Shown here: positions 34,341 through 42,936 of the stretch, in pieces
Position numbering within the stretch: position 1 is the stretch's first letter
Layout of the letters: every line of letters starts with the position of its first letter
Assembly (NCBI GenBank): GCA_050692055.1
Contig: JBOGTC010000075.1
Span: 1-64,000 of the forward strand
DNA: 64,000 nt
From: JBOGTC01 sp050692055
Lineage (GTDB): Bacteria > Chloroflexota > Limnocylindria > QHBO01
Direction of reading: 5' to 3'
Translations under genes and position numbers: made by a program
The notes under the pieces: model-generated
What the model was told of the DNA's origin: nothing
The model's input: the letters and a program-made list of their open reading frames with translations, nothing else
Databases searched by the model: none

Positions 34341-34999
34341 TCGTCGACGACGAGCCGAAGATCGTTCGGCTCGTCGCCGATTACTTCGAGGCGGCGGGCT
34401 TCGGCGTCGCGACCGCGCGCAGCGGCGACGAGGCGCTCATGCGCGTCCGGACCGACGCGCCCGATATCGTCGTCCTCGACCTCGGGCTGCCGGGCATCGA
34501 CGGGCTCGATGTGACGCGGACGCTGCGCCGCAACGGCGAGCTGCCGATCATCATGCTCACCGCCCGCGACGACGAGACGGACCGGATCATCGGCCTCGAG
34601 CTCGGCGCGGACGACTACGTCACCAAGCCCTTCAGCCCGCGCGAGCTCGTGGCGCGTGTGCGTGCGGTCCTCCGCAGGCACGCCGCAACGGGCAAGGCCG
34701 ACCTCGTCCGTGCGGGAGACCTCACCCTCGACCTGCCGCGCATGCGCGTGACGCGTGGGGACGAGCCAATCGAGCTGACCGCAACCGAGTTCGCGCTGCT
34801 GGCTGCGATGGCTCGCCAGCCCGGCCGGGTCTTCACCAGGTCGCAGCTGCTCGACGCGATCCACGGGGTCGCCTTCGAGTCGTACGAGCGCGCCATCGAC
34901 GCCCATGTCAAGAACATCCGGCGCAAGCTCGAGCCGGATCCCCACTCGCCGCGCTACCTGCTGACGGTGTACGGGGTCGGGTACCGCCTTGCCGATTGA
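34325..34999 (+). CDS. OmpR/PhoB-family response regulator
   Basis: The 224-residue protein has a receiver domain with acidic pocket VDDE (7-10), phospho-acceptor Asp52 (VVLDLGLPG) and Lys101 (VTKPF). A winged helix DNA-binding domain follows (about 130-222; DAHVKNIRRKLEPDP). Its partner kinase overlaps by 11 nt downstream. The regulated genes are unknown, but the upstream small membrane protein is an obvious candidate. Confidence 0.95.
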   Translation: MAKVLIVDDEPKIVRLVADYFEAAGFGVATARSGDEALMRVRTDAPDIVVLDLGLPGIDGLDVTRTLRRNGELPIIMLTARDDETDRIIGLELGADDYVTKPFSPRELVARVRAVLRRHAATGKADLVRAGDLTLDLPRMRVTRGDEPIELTATEFALLAAMARQPGRVFTRSQLLDAIHGVAFESYERAIDAHVKNIRRKLEPDPHSPRYLLTVYGVGYRLAD

Positions 35000-36191
35000 G
35001 GGCGAATCGCAACCGCGCCCGTCCAAGCCGCGACGTTCATCGCGGCACCGCGGCGGATGGCACCCACCGGATCCCCTGGCCCCCCGCCCACGGCCGCCCT
35101 GGTGGCCGCGCAACGAGGCGTGGCCGCCCCGCGACCACGACGCGTGGCGCGGCGTGAGCCGCCGCTTCGTGCGCCGCATGGTCGGTTTCGCGGTGATGTT
35201 CCTCATCGTCATGTCGATCGTCATCGTCGGGGTCGCTCTGCTGGTCGGGACGATCCTTCGACAGGACATCGTCTCGTCGATCCTCCCCGCGATCGCGATC
35301 CTGATCGGACTCTTCATCGTGACCCGCATCGGTCGCGGACTCCGCGGCGCGGCGGCGCCGCTGGGCGACCTGATCGAGGCATCGGCAAAGGTCGAGGCCG
35401 GTGAGGTCGGCGCGCGGGTAGATGTGCGCGGCCCACGCGAGATCCGCGCCCTGGCGCGCGCGTTCAACGCCATGAGCGCCCGCCTGGCAGTGGACACCGA
35501 CCAGCGCCGGCGCTTCCTCGCCGACGTGAGCCACGAGCTGCGAACGCCGCTCACCGTCATCCAGGGCAGCGTTGAGGGAATGCTCGACGGCCTCTATCCG
35601 GCGGACCGGCCTCGGCTCGAGCGCCTTCTCGCGGAGACGCACCATCTCGAGCGGCTGATCGACGACCTGCGCACCCTCTCCCTGACCGATGCGGGCGCCC
35701 TCGAGCTCCACCGGGACGTCGTCGATGTCGGCGCGCTGGCGGCCGATGTCGTGGCCGGGTTCCAGCCGCAGGCCGCAGCCGAGGGCGTGATCCTCAGCGC
35801 TGAAACGGCCGGCGTGCCATCGCTCTCGCTCGACGCGCGGCGCGTGCGCCAGGTCATCGGCAACCTGCTCTCGAACGCGCTACGGCATACCGACACCGGC
35901 GGCAAGGTCACGGTCCGTGTGCGGCGCCTCGGCGACGCGGTCGAGCTGGAGGTGGCCGATACCGGAGCCGGCATGGATGCGGAGTCGGCCGCCCGCGCCT
36001 TCGATCGCTTCTGGCGGTCCGGCGACACGGCTGGCGCGGGGCTCGGCCTGGCAATCGTGCGGGACCTGATGCGCGCCCACGGCGGCGAGGTGACGCTCGA
36101 GAGCGCGCCCGGAGCCGGCACCGTCGTCCGCTGTCGCTTCCCGCTGTCGAGCGAGTCCGCATCGGCGCAGGAAGGCGATCCCGCCGGCTGA
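34989..36191 (+). CDS. Sensor histidine kinase
   Basis: The 400-residue kinase starts with a basic/proline-rich cytoplasmic segment (about 1-60). Two membrane helices (about 66-88 and 96-112) separated by a very short loop follow, then HAMP, HisKA with SHELRTP (His182) and HATPase with NLLSNALRH, DTGAGMD and AGLGLAIV. The tiny extracytoplasmic loop suggests it senses in the membrane or through a partner. The TTG start at 34989 overlaps the regulator gene; a later start is possible. Confidence 0.92.
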   Translation: MPIEGESQPRPSKPRRSSRHRGGWHPPDPLAPRPRPPWWPRNEAWPPRDHDAWRGVSRRFVRRMVGFAVMFLIVMSIVIVGVALLVGTILRQDIVSSILPAIAILIGLFIVTRIGRGLRGAAAPLGDLIEASAKVEAGEVGARVDVRGPREIRALARAFNAMSARLAVDTDQRRRFLADVSHELRTPLTVIQGSVEGMLDGLYPADRPRLERLLAETHHLERLIDDLRTLSLTDAGALELHRDVVDVGALAADVVAGFQPQAAAEGVILSAETAGVPSLSLDARRVRQVIGNLLSNALRHTDTGGKVTVRVRRLGDAVELEVADTGAGMDAESAARAFDRFWRSGDTAGAGLGLAIVRDLMRAHGGEVTLESAPGAGTVVRCRFPLSSESASAQEGDPAG

Positions 36192-36281
36192 GGACCTCGT
36201 CAGCCGTCCATCACAGATGCACAATTCGCGCTCATTTGGTGTCCACGCTGGCTCCAATTCCGCCGCATCACGAGGAGCACG

Positions 36282-36440
36282 ATGAGAGCGATCGTCCAGC
36301 CCGGCTACGACTCGCCCGACGTCATCGAGCTTCGCGAGATCGACAAGCCGCCCGTCGGCCCAACGACGTGACGGTGCGGGTACGCACGGCGTCGATCAAC
36401 CGCGCCGACCTCGACTACTACGCACCTTGCCGGATCAGCG
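36282..36440 (+). pseudogene. Truncated, frameshifted quinone-oxidoreductase-like dehydrogenase
   Basis: A gaggag site precedes an ATG encoding MRAIVQPGYDSPDVIELREI, the N-terminus of a zinc-independent MDR dehydrogenase closely resembling the intact gene at 40909. The frame stops at TGA 36369-36371. The homology resumes in another frame as DVTVRVRTASINRADLDYY and ends abruptly before the aminotransferase gene. Only about 50 of roughly 320 codons remain. Confidence 0.72.
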
Positions 36441-36461
36441 CCGATCAACGATGCTCGCCGC

Positions 36462-37655
36462 ATGACGACCTCCGCGCCCCTCTCGCAGCGCATTCGCGAC
36501 AGCATCGCCCCGTTCCTGACGTTCTTCGGCGGACCCTTCGATCAGCTGAACAAGCAGCCGGACGTGGCGAACTTCGCGGTCGGCAACCCGCAGGAGATGC
36601 CGCTCGCCGCGTACGTCGAGACGCTGCAGCGGTACGTCGTCCCGCAGGACAAGGACTGGTTCGCCTACAAGTTGTCCGAGCCGGCATCGCAGCGCACCGT
36701 CGCCGCCTCCTTGAGCGAGCGGACCGGCCTGGCATGGGATCCGGAGGACGTGGCGATGACGAACGGGGGCTTCGCCGCGCTCGCCGTCTCGCTGCGTGCG
36801 CTCGTCCGACCGGGCGACGAGGTGCTCTTCCTCTCGCCGCCATGGTTCTTCTACGAGATATTGATCCTCGTCGCCGGCGGCGAACCCGTCCGCCTCAAGC
36901 TCGAACCGCCCGCCTTCGACCTCGACGTCGACCGCATCGCGGCAGCCATCACGCCGCGGACCCGCGTCGTCCTCGTGAACAGCCCGCACAACCCCACCGG
37001 ACGCGTCTTCACGCAGGAGTCCTTCGATGCCCTCGCATCGGCGCTGACCGATGTCTCCGGTCGCATCGGCCATCCGATCTGGCTCCTGTCGGACGAGCCG
37101 TACAACCGCATCGTCTTCGACGGACGCGCCGCGCGCAGTCCCGCGGAGGTCTACCCGCACACCGTGATCACCTACTCGTACGGGAAGCAGCTGCTGGCGC
37201 CGGGCATGCGCATCGGCTACATCGCCGTGCCGCCCACCTGCCCCGAGCGTGCCGAGCTGCGCGACGCGTTCTTCGTGCAGCAGATCGCGACCGGCTACTC
37301 GTGGCCGAACGCGCTGCTCCAGCACGCCCTGGCCGATCTCGAGCAGCTGTCCGTCGACATCGGGGCGCTCCAGCGACGCCGGGACCGCCTGGTGCCGGCG
37401 CTGCGCGAGATGGGCTACGAGGCCTCGATGCCGGAGGGCACCTTCTACACCATGGCCCGCTCCCCCATCGACGACGACATTGCCTTCGCCGATGTCCTCG
37501 CGCGCCACCGCGTGCTCGTCCTCCCGGGCACGATCGTGGAGGTGCCAGGCTGGTTCCGGGTCAGCCTCACCGCTTCGGATGAGATGGTCGAAGCCGGCAT
37601 CCCCCGCTTCGCCGCCGCCCGCCGGCAGGTGGCCGGGACGGCCCCGCGTGCGTGA
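36462..37655 (+). CDS. Class I/II PLP-dependent aminotransferase
   Basis: The 397-residue fold-type I aminotransferase has AMTNGGFAALAVSLRALVRP, the NSPHNPTGR motif (about 167-175), DEPYNRIVF and the PLP Lys in SYGKQLLAPGMRIGY. The final Arg that binds the substrate carboxylate lies in GWFRVSLTAS. The substrate is not clear, with aspartate- or aromatic-type both possible. It overlaps the downstream cupin gene by 8 nt. Confidence 0.88.
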   Translation: MTTSAPLSQRIRDSIAPFLTFFGGPFDQLNKQPDVANFAVGNPQEMPLAAYVETLQRYVVPQDKDWFAYKLSEPASQRTVAASLSERTGLAWDPEDVAMTNGGFAALAVSLRALVRPGDEVLFLSPPWFFYEILILVAGGEPVRLKLEPPAFDLDVDRIAAAITPRTRVVLVNSPHNPTGRVFTQESFDALASALTDVSGRIGHPIWLLSDEPYNRIVFDGRAARSPAEVYPHTVITYSYGKQLLAPGMRIGYIAVPPTCPERAELRDAFFVQQIATGYSWPNALLQHALADLEQLSVDIGALQRRRDRLVPALREMGYEASMPEGTFYTMARSPIDDDIAFADVLARHRVLVLPGTIVEVPGWFRVSLTASDEMVEAGIPRFAAARRQVAGTAPRA

Positions 37656-38016
37656 GCTCGACGGCATGCGGATCATCGGGCCGGCCGACGGCGAGGCCAG
37701 CCCCGGCCCCAGATCGACGCTGCGAGAGCTGATCTCGGCGCGCGATACGGCGGGGCGATGGAGGCTCGGCGAGGTGACCTCCGACCCCGACGAGAGCGTC
37801 GCCACGCACTTCCACCCGGGCGAGCCGGAGGCGCTCATCGTGCTCGAGGGCGAGTCGGAGCTGCACGGCGCGCAGGGGGTGGCGCACCTTGGACCCGGTG
37901 ACGTGGTCTTCATTCCGCCCGACACCGAGCACGGACTGCGGACGCCCGAGGGCGGCCGGTGGCTTGCGCTGTGGCCCATCGGCGAACGAGTACCCGGGAC
38001 GCGGTACACCGGCTGA
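37648..38016 (+). CDS. Cupin-domain protein
   Basis: The 122-residue single-domain cupin has the first motif in ATHFHPGEPEALIVLEGESE (two His and the Glu) and the second in LGPGDVVFIPPDTEHGL. Starting at GTG 37648 it overlaps the aminotransferase; the ATG at 37666 is an alternative. It probably binds a metal, and the reaction is unknown. Confidence 0.78.
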   Translation: MRELDGMRIIGPADGEASPGPRSTLRELISARDTAGRWRLGEVTSDPDESVATHFHPGEPEALIVLEGESELHGAQGVAHLGPGDVVFIPPDTEHGLRTPEGGRWLALWPIGERVPGTRYTG

Positions 38017-38148
38017 GCCGCCGCAGACTTCGATCGACCAGCCGCCCATCACCCAACCGGATCGCGGAGAACCGAGGGGCCTCGCCAGGAGCAGTTCTTC
38101 CCCGATGGCGTAAAGTCGATAACGTCCAATACCCGAGGAGACCGCGAC

Positions 38149-38226
38149 ATGGGCGACAAGGGACCTGGCTCGAAGAGCAAGGACAAGAAGAAGAAGGGCG
38201 CCAAGTCCGGCAACAAGAAGAAGTAG
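38149..38226 (+). CDS. Lys-rich 25-residue protein
   Basis: An ATG lies 8 nt after gaggag. It encodes a 25-residue peptide starting MGDKGPGSKSKDKKKKGAKS, with 12 Lys and no hydrophobic core. Tiny MGDK-type Lys-rich proteins recur in actinobacterial and Chloroflexota genomes as I remember them. Nucleic-acid binding is plausible but unproven. It converges with the methyltransferase gene. Confidence 0.65.
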   Translation: MGDKGPGSKSKDKKKKGAKSGNKKK

Positions 38227-38243
38227 CGCGCTCGGCCGGTCAG

Positions 38244-38981
38244 CTAGATTGCCGGCTTCTCCCAGACCGATACGTGCCCGCGGCTGTCGCTGGTAAACGG
38301 CTCGCGTTTCCAGCCTGACCAACGCTCGCGCAACCGCATGCCGGCGAGCTCAGCCATCAGGTCGAGCTCTGCGGGCCACGCGTAGCGGAAGGGAATCGAG
38401 CTGCGCTCGAGTCGTCCGTCGACGACTTCGAAGTGATGTGAGGTCAGGCCCTGCGTCGCGACGTCGTACTCATCGATCCCCCACCGGGTCTCGCTGACGT
38501 GGAAGGCCTGGAACGTCTCGCCCGGTGGAAGGCGCTGGAGATCGGGCACGCCGACCTCGATGACGAAGCAGCCGCCGGGCTCGAGGTGCGCCGCCACGTT
38601 GCAGAAGCACGCGACCTGGGCGTCCTGCGTCGTCAGGTTCATGATGGTGTTGAAGACCAGGTAGGCGACCGAGAACGGGCCGTCAACCTTCGTCGTCGCG
38701 AAGTCGCCGATCGTCACGCTGATCTCCTCAGCACCTGGCTTCGCGCGCAGCCGCTCGACCATCGCCTTCGACAGGTCGATCCCGTGCACCGGCACCCCAC
38801 GCCGCGCGAGCGGAAGCGCGATGCGGCCCGTCCCGATCCCGAGCTCGAGCGCGCGTCCGCTTCCGGCAAGCTCTACGAGGAAGTCGACGACCGGCTCCAC
38901 CACGGCCGGATCGAACATCTCCGCAGAGGTTTCGTCATACCTCGCGGCGACGCGCTCACCGAAGTAGCCGTCGTCATCCAC
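38244..38981 (-). CDS. Class I SAM-dependent methyltransferase
   Basis: The 245-residue protein has the SAM motif ALELGIGTGRIALPLARRGV (about 44-63), the acidic motif VHGIDLSKAMV and the post-motif IGDFATT. The C-terminal half carries HVSETRWGIDEYDVATQG, typical of small-molecule methyltransferases of this type. The substrate is unknown. Confidence 0.87.
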   Translation of the reverse strand: MDDDGYFGERVAARYDETSAEMFDPAVVEPVVDFLVELAGSGRALELGIGTGRIALPLARRGVPVHGIDLSKAMVERLRAKPGAEEISVTIGDFATTKVDGPFSVAYLVFNTIMNLTTQDAQVACFCNVAAHLEPGGCFVIEVGVPDLQRLPPGETFQAFHVSETRWGIDEYDVATQGLTSHHFEVVDGRLERSSIPFRYAWPAELDLMAELAGMRLRERWSGWKREPFTSDSRGHVSVWEKPAI

Positions 38982-39063
38982 GGGTTGAGTCTATCGCCAC
39001 GTCGCGTCACGCTTCGACATGGCCCGTTGTGCGGGATCGTCACTGCGGCGATACTGCGCGAGC

Positions 39064-39564
39064 ATGGAGATCCGCGACCTGCTTCCCGGGATCATCGGCT
39101 CATTCGTAGGCGTGACCGGCTGGCTCATGGTCGGCCTCTACATCCAGCGCCGCCAGTTCATGCGGCAGGCACGCAACGCGGCCAAGGCTGTCTACTTCGA
39201 GCCTGACGTCAATCTCGCGGCGATTACCGTCGCGCGTGATCACGGCCTCTTCGCCGATCTCGACCGCTCCTCGTTCGAGCGCCTCCTGCCGGAGCTGGCC
39301 ACGCTCCTCGCGGCAGGCGACCTGAAGACGGTCGTCGACGCCTACATGACCCACGCCGGCTACCGGCAGCTGGCCTCGCGCGAGGATCTTCCCCCCGACG
39401 TTCGTCGGGTGGCGCTCACCGCGTTCGTCAACGCGCATGGGTGGGCGCTCGCGACCCTGCGCTCGTGCGCCTTTACCGACCGCGAGGTGCGCGCGATTCC
39501 CGCGCAGGATGAGGCGGATGCGCACCCCTCCGGCCGCGATGCGGCCGCGAGGGGGAGACCGTGA
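39064..39564 (+). CDS. Hypothetical protein with one membrane helix
   Basis: The 166-residue protein starts MEIRDLLPGIIGSFVGVTGW, a membrane helix, followed by a soluble helical domain (about 30-150). I recognise no family. Its stop overlaps the next gene's GTG (GTGA), so it is co-translated with the SnoaL-like protein. Confidence 0.6.
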   Translation: MEIRDLLPGIIGSFVGVTGWLMVGLYIQRRQFMRQARNAAKAVYFEPDVNLAAITVARDHGLFADLDRSSFERLLPELATLLAAGDLKTVVDAYMTHAGYRQLASREDLPPDVRRVALTAFVNAHGWALATLRSCAFTDREVRAIPAQDEADAHPSGRDAAARGRP

Positions 39565-39998
39565 CCGATGTCGACCATCGGCTGCTGCTGACGGGCCTCG
39601 CCGGAGTCATCAACCGCCATGACTGGGCTGGTTTGACCGACTACTTCCACCCGGATGCCATCCTGGAGTATCCGCAGTCCAAGGAGCGATTTCGTGGCCT
39701 GGGCAACATTCGGGCACAGTTCGAGAACTACCCCGGCCTGGAGCCCGGCTCGTCCGAGCTCGACGAGGTCATCGGCGGCACAACCTACGCCTTGACGCAG
39801 ATGTACACGGTCATCGGCATCGAGGGCAGCGGCGACCGCGGGACCGCCATCATCCGCGTCGGCTACCCGGATGGCAGCCGATGGTGGGCCGTCAACATCT
39901 ACGAGGTGCGCGACGGACGCATCGCTCGTTCGCGAACTTTCTTCGCGCCCGAGTTCGAGCCGCCCGACTGGCGCGCCCCGTTCCGCGACGAAGGCTAG
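39561..39998 (+). CDS. SnoaL-like (NTF2-fold) protein
   Basis: The 145-residue NTF2-fold protein has GLAGVINRHDWAGLTDYFHP and ILEYPQSKERFRGLGNIRAQ, then VNIYEVRDGRIARSRTFFAP, all typical of SnoaL-like polyketide-cyclase/hydrolase relatives. No substrate can be inferred. The GTG start overlaps the upstream stop. Confidence 0.82.
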   Translation: MTDVDHRLLLTGLAGVINRHDWAGLTDYFHPDAILEYPQSKERFRGLGNIRAQFENYPGLEPGSSELDEVIGGTTYALTQMYTVIGIEGSGDRGTAIIRVGYPDGSRWWAVNIYEVRDGRIARSRTFFAPEFEPPDWRAPFRDEG

Positions 39999-40060
39999 GC
40001 ACCGTCGAGCGACGCGGTCACGGTCACGGAGCCGGCATCGAATAGGGCGTGGAGACGCCA
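39995..40060 (-). pseudogene. Relic of an HNH nuclease C-terminus
   Basis: On the minus strand the frame ending at 39995 reads RLHALFDAGSVTVTASLDGA. This parallels KDLHALFDAGYVTVTPSLE of the intact HNH nuclease at 61027-61944. The DNA also matches over about 50 bp. Nothing upstream extends the homology, so this appears to be a deletion remnant. Confidence 0.45.
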
Positions 40061-40100
40061 GCGGTGAGAGTCGACCGACCCGGATCGAGGAGGAGCCGCG

Positions 40101-40904
40101 GTGGAACCGATCGAGCGGCCGACGCCGACGGAGGCAGACGAGCGCTGGGCACAGATGCTCCTCGACAATCCGCGAGGACGACGCAATCGCCGATTCCATC
40201 GTCGGATCCCGAGCCCACCGCGATGCAGGCTGTGCGCTGCTCCTTTCGGCATCCCGGGTGGGCTGGTCATGCCCATCCTCGGCCACGGGCGGTGGTCGAA
40301 GAATCCCAAGTACTGCGCCGGCTGCTTTCGGATGCTGGAGCGGAACCACGGCGGCGCGGAGATAGCGTGCTCGCTCCTCTTCGCCGATGTGCGCGGCTCG
40401 ACACGGCTCGCGGAGCGAATGAGCCCGCGGGAGTTCAACCGTCTCATGGGTCGCTTCCACGACATGGCGTTCGATGTCCTGGTCGACCACGACGCGTTCG
40501 TCGACAAGTTCGTGGGCGACGAGATCATCGGGATCTTCGTCCCGGCCATGGCCGGCGCCTCCCACGGGCACAAGGCCATCGAAGCGGCGCGCGATCTTCT
40601 GCGGCGGACGTCCGGGACGGATCCGTCGAAGCCATGGATGCCCATCGGCATCGGCGTGAGCACGGGCGTGGCGTATGTCGGTTCGGTCGGCCAGGGGCCG
40701 GATACCAACCTGACCGCCATGGGCGATCTCGTGAACACGACCGCTCGTCTCGCATCGGCTGCCGCCGCCGGCGAAGTCCTCGTCATGGTGTCATCGGAGA
40801 CGCGCGATCTGCTCGACGGCCTCGAGCGCCGAACGCTGGCGTTGAAGGGAAAGAGCACACCCACCGAGGTTGCCGTGATCACGTCCACGGGAAAGGAGCG
40901 ATGA
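40101..40904 (+). CDS. Class III nucleotide cyclase with N-terminal zinc-finger-like motif
   Basis: The 267-residue protein has two CxxC pairs (Cys42/45 in CRLC and Cys72/75 in CAGC), then a cyclase catalytic domain. The metal Asp residues lie in LLFADVRGST (Asp96) and VGDEIIG (Asp140), and a Lys136 precedes the second. The domain ends with ALKGKSTPTEVAV. It has no membrane segment and is probably a soluble adenylate cyclase. The GTG at 40101 follows gaggaggag. Four nt later comes the dehydrogenase gene, likely co-transcribed. Confidence 0.85.
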   Translation: MEPIERPTPTEADERWAQMLLDNPRGRRNRRFHRRIPSPPRCRLCAAPFGIPGGLVMPILGHGRWSKNPKYCAGCFRMLERNHGGAEIACSLLFADVRGSTRLAERMSPREFNRLMGRFHDMAFDVLVDHDAFVDKFVGDEIIGIFVPAMAGASHGHKAIEAARDLLRRTSGTDPSKPWMPIGIGVSTGVAYVGSVGQGPDTNLTAMGDLVNTTARLASAAAAGEVLVMVSSETRDLLDGLERRTLALKGKSTPTEVAVITSTGKER

Positions 40905-40908
40905 CGGT

Positions 40909-41883
40909 GTGAAAGCGATCGTCCGCGACCGGTATGGCTCGCCCGACGTCGTCGAGGTCCACGAGGTCGACAAGCCGGTCCTCGGAGCCGACGACGTGCT
41001 GGTGCGTGTGCGCGCGTCATCCCTCAATGCGGCTGACCTCGACTTCGTCTACGGCCGGCCGTGGGCCGCGCGCATCGGGATCGGGTTGCGCGCGCCGAGG
41101 CAGCGCGTCCTGGGCGTTGACGTTGCCGGCGAGGTCGAGGCGGTCGGCGGCAACGTGACGGAGCTCAAGCCCGGCGACGCGGTGTTCGGCGACATGTACG
41201 AGTTCGGCCAGGGGGCATTCGCCGAGTACGTATCGGCGCCGGCGCGAGCGTTCGCCCCGAAGCCGGACGGGATGACGTTCGAGGTTGCCGCGACCCTCCC
41301 GCACGCCGCCATCCTGGCCCTCCAGGGACTGCGCGGCGGCAGGTCGATCCAGGCCGGGCACCGCGTCCTGGTCAACGGCGCGTCGGGAAACGTTGGTCCA
41401 TTCGCCGTGCAGATCGCGAAGACCCGCGGAGCGGAGGTGACCGGCGTCTGCAGCACCGACAAGATGGAGCTGGTGCGCTCGATCGGCGCGGACCACGTCA
41501 TTGATTACACCCGCGAGGACTTCACCCGAAACGGGCAACGGTACGACTTCATCCTCGACGTGATCGCGCGTCACTCGATCTTCGACTACCGGCGTTCACT
41601 GGCTCCCGGAGGACGCTACGTATGTGTCGGCGGCACAGGCGGCCGGCTGCTCCAGGTCCTGATCCTTGGAGCGCTCCTGTCGCTGACCGACAGCAGAAAG
41701 CTGGCTCTCATGGTGTGGTGGAAGCCGTTCAAGAGGGAAGACGTGGCAACCCTGGTCGAGCTCATCGAGGCGGGCCAGGTCACACCCGTCATCGATCGGA
41801 TCTTTCCGCTGAGCCAGGTCCCCGAGGCGCTCCGGTATCTGGACGACGGCCACGCCAGGGGAAAGGTCCTCATCACCATGTGA
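40909..41883 (+). CDS. MDR-family NAD(P)H:quinone oxidoreductase-like dehydrogenase
   Basis: The 324-residue protein has the GroES-like N-terminal domain (DVLVRVRASSLNAADLDFVY) and a Rossmann domain with VLVNGASGNVGPFAVQIAK. It lacks the catalytic-zinc Cys pattern of alcohol dehydrogenases, so it is quinone-oxidoreductase-like. The GTG follows aaaggag at 10 nt. An inactive fragment of a close relative lies at 36282. Confidence 0.88.
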   Translation: MKAIVRDRYGSPDVVEVHEVDKPVLGADDVLVRVRASSLNAADLDFVYGRPWAARIGIGLRAPRQRVLGVDVAGEVEAVGGNVTELKPGDAVFGDMYEFGQGAFAEYVSAPARAFAPKPDGMTFEVAATLPHAAILALQGLRGGRSIQAGHRVLVNGASGNVGPFAVQIAKTRGAEVTGVCSTDKMELVRSIGADHVIDYTREDFTRNGQRYDFILDVIARHSIFDYRRSLAPGGRYVCVGGTGGRLLQVLILGALLSLTDSRKLALMVWWKPFKREDVATLVELIEAGQVTPVIDRIFPLSQVPEALRYLDDGHARGKVLITM

Positions 41884-41893
41884 GGCGATGCCG

Positions 41894-42361
41894 CTAGCCC
41901 TCGTGAGGGTCGCCCCGGAAGAAGCGGGGTGCGCTGACGAGGAGGGCCGCGGCGCTCAGCACGGCGAGGATCGGGCCGGAGATCATCGGTGGAGGTGGAG
42001 GCTGATCGGGCTCCACGCCGGCGACGAGGTAGAAGACCAGCGCGCCAGCTGCCCACAGCGGCAGGACCCACATCGCCCACCACGCCCAGCGCTGGTTACG
42101 GCGGAAGGCAAACACCAGGATGGCCGTCGCCAGAAGACCGATGCCGACCAGGCTGAAGCCGTTCGCACGCGTGAAGAAGTCAAAGAGCCGATATCCGGCA
42201 GCGCCCTCCGCCTCGATCTCCTCCGGCGTCAGGCCGGTCAGGGCCATCGGGATGGCGCGATCGGCAGCCGGGCCGACGACGACGTCCGTCACACCGAACG
42301 TCACCAGGAGAAGGGCGAACAGCAGGAGGACCCACCATGCGTGGCGTTCGAGCCATCTCAA
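41894..42361 (-). CDS. Hypothetical four-helix membrane protein
   Basis: The TTG at 42361 is preceded by ggaggt at 8 nt and gives 155 residues; no ATG start has comparable support. Four helices are visible (near 9-28, 63-84, 93-112, 124-142), including AWWVLLLFALLLVTFGVTDV and PPPPPMISGPILAVLSAAAL. The function is unknown. Confidence 0.62.
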   Translation of the reverse strand: MRWLERHAWWVLLLFALLLVTFGVTDVVVGPAADRAIPMALTGLTPEEIEAEGAAGYRLFDFFTRANGFSLVGIGLLATAILVFAFRRNQRWAWWAMWVLPLWAAGALVFYLVAGVEPDQPPPPPMISGPILAVLSAAALLVSAPRFFRGDPHEG

Positions 42362-42448
42362 GAGCTGACACCTCCGGTACGGAAAGGGTGGCCGGGATTC
42401 GGCCAGCATAGGGCGCGGTGTCGGCCGCGGAAGAGGACTGATGCGTCA

Positions 42449-42901
42449 CTACCTGAAAGTGATCCTCGACGTGCCGTGCTCCTTCATCCACTTGGCGACG
42501 GCGCGTGGACCGGCACCCGACAGCCACGCGCCCTCGACGAAACCGGCCAGCTCGTCCCGGCTCAGTTCGCCAATCCGCGAACCACGGAGCAGCACCGACG
42601 GGTGGCCGTCGAAGTGGGATGTCGTGAAGAACGGCAGGGACGCATCGGCCAGGATGGCTTCCTTCTCGAGCTCCGATGCCACCCAGAACACGATGACGTC
42701 GGTGTATCGCTCGCCCGTGTCGGGGTCGACCGCGTCCGGACGCGGGTTACGGAAGAACAGGAAGCTGCGACGGCTGACCTGGTAGACCGTCGGGCCACCG
42801 CCGGCCAGGGTCACGCCCGGCAGTGCACGCGCGATCTCGTGGATGTCGTCCACGGTCGCTGGACGCAAACCATCGGCGGCAGTCGCTCGGCGTCGGCCCA
42901 T
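42449..42901 (-). CDS. MmcQ/YjbR family protein
   Basis: The 150-residue protein has the MmcQ/YjbR DUF pattern: VDDIHEIARALPGVTLAGGG, VSRRSFLFFRNPRPD and a C-terminal GAGPRAVAKWMKEHGTSRIT. The fold resembles a DNA-binding CyaY-like domain, but the function is unknown. It diverges from the next gene with only 35 bp between. Confidence 0.8.
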   Translation of the reverse strand: MGRRRATAADGLRPATVDDIHEIARALPGVTLAGGGPTVYQVSRRSFLFFRNPRPDAVDPDTGERYTDVIVFWVASELEKEAILADASLPFFTTSHFDGHPSVLLRGSRIGELSRDELAGFVEGAWLSGAGPRAVAKWMKEHGTSRITFR

Positions 42902-42936
42902 GCATGGATGCTACCAACCGACGTACGCTGTGCCGC

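Noticed and set aside
33989..35560. 523-codon minus-strand frame opposite the two-component genes
   Set aside because: It is a low-complexity shadow. The plus-strand response regulator and kinase have complete motif sets.
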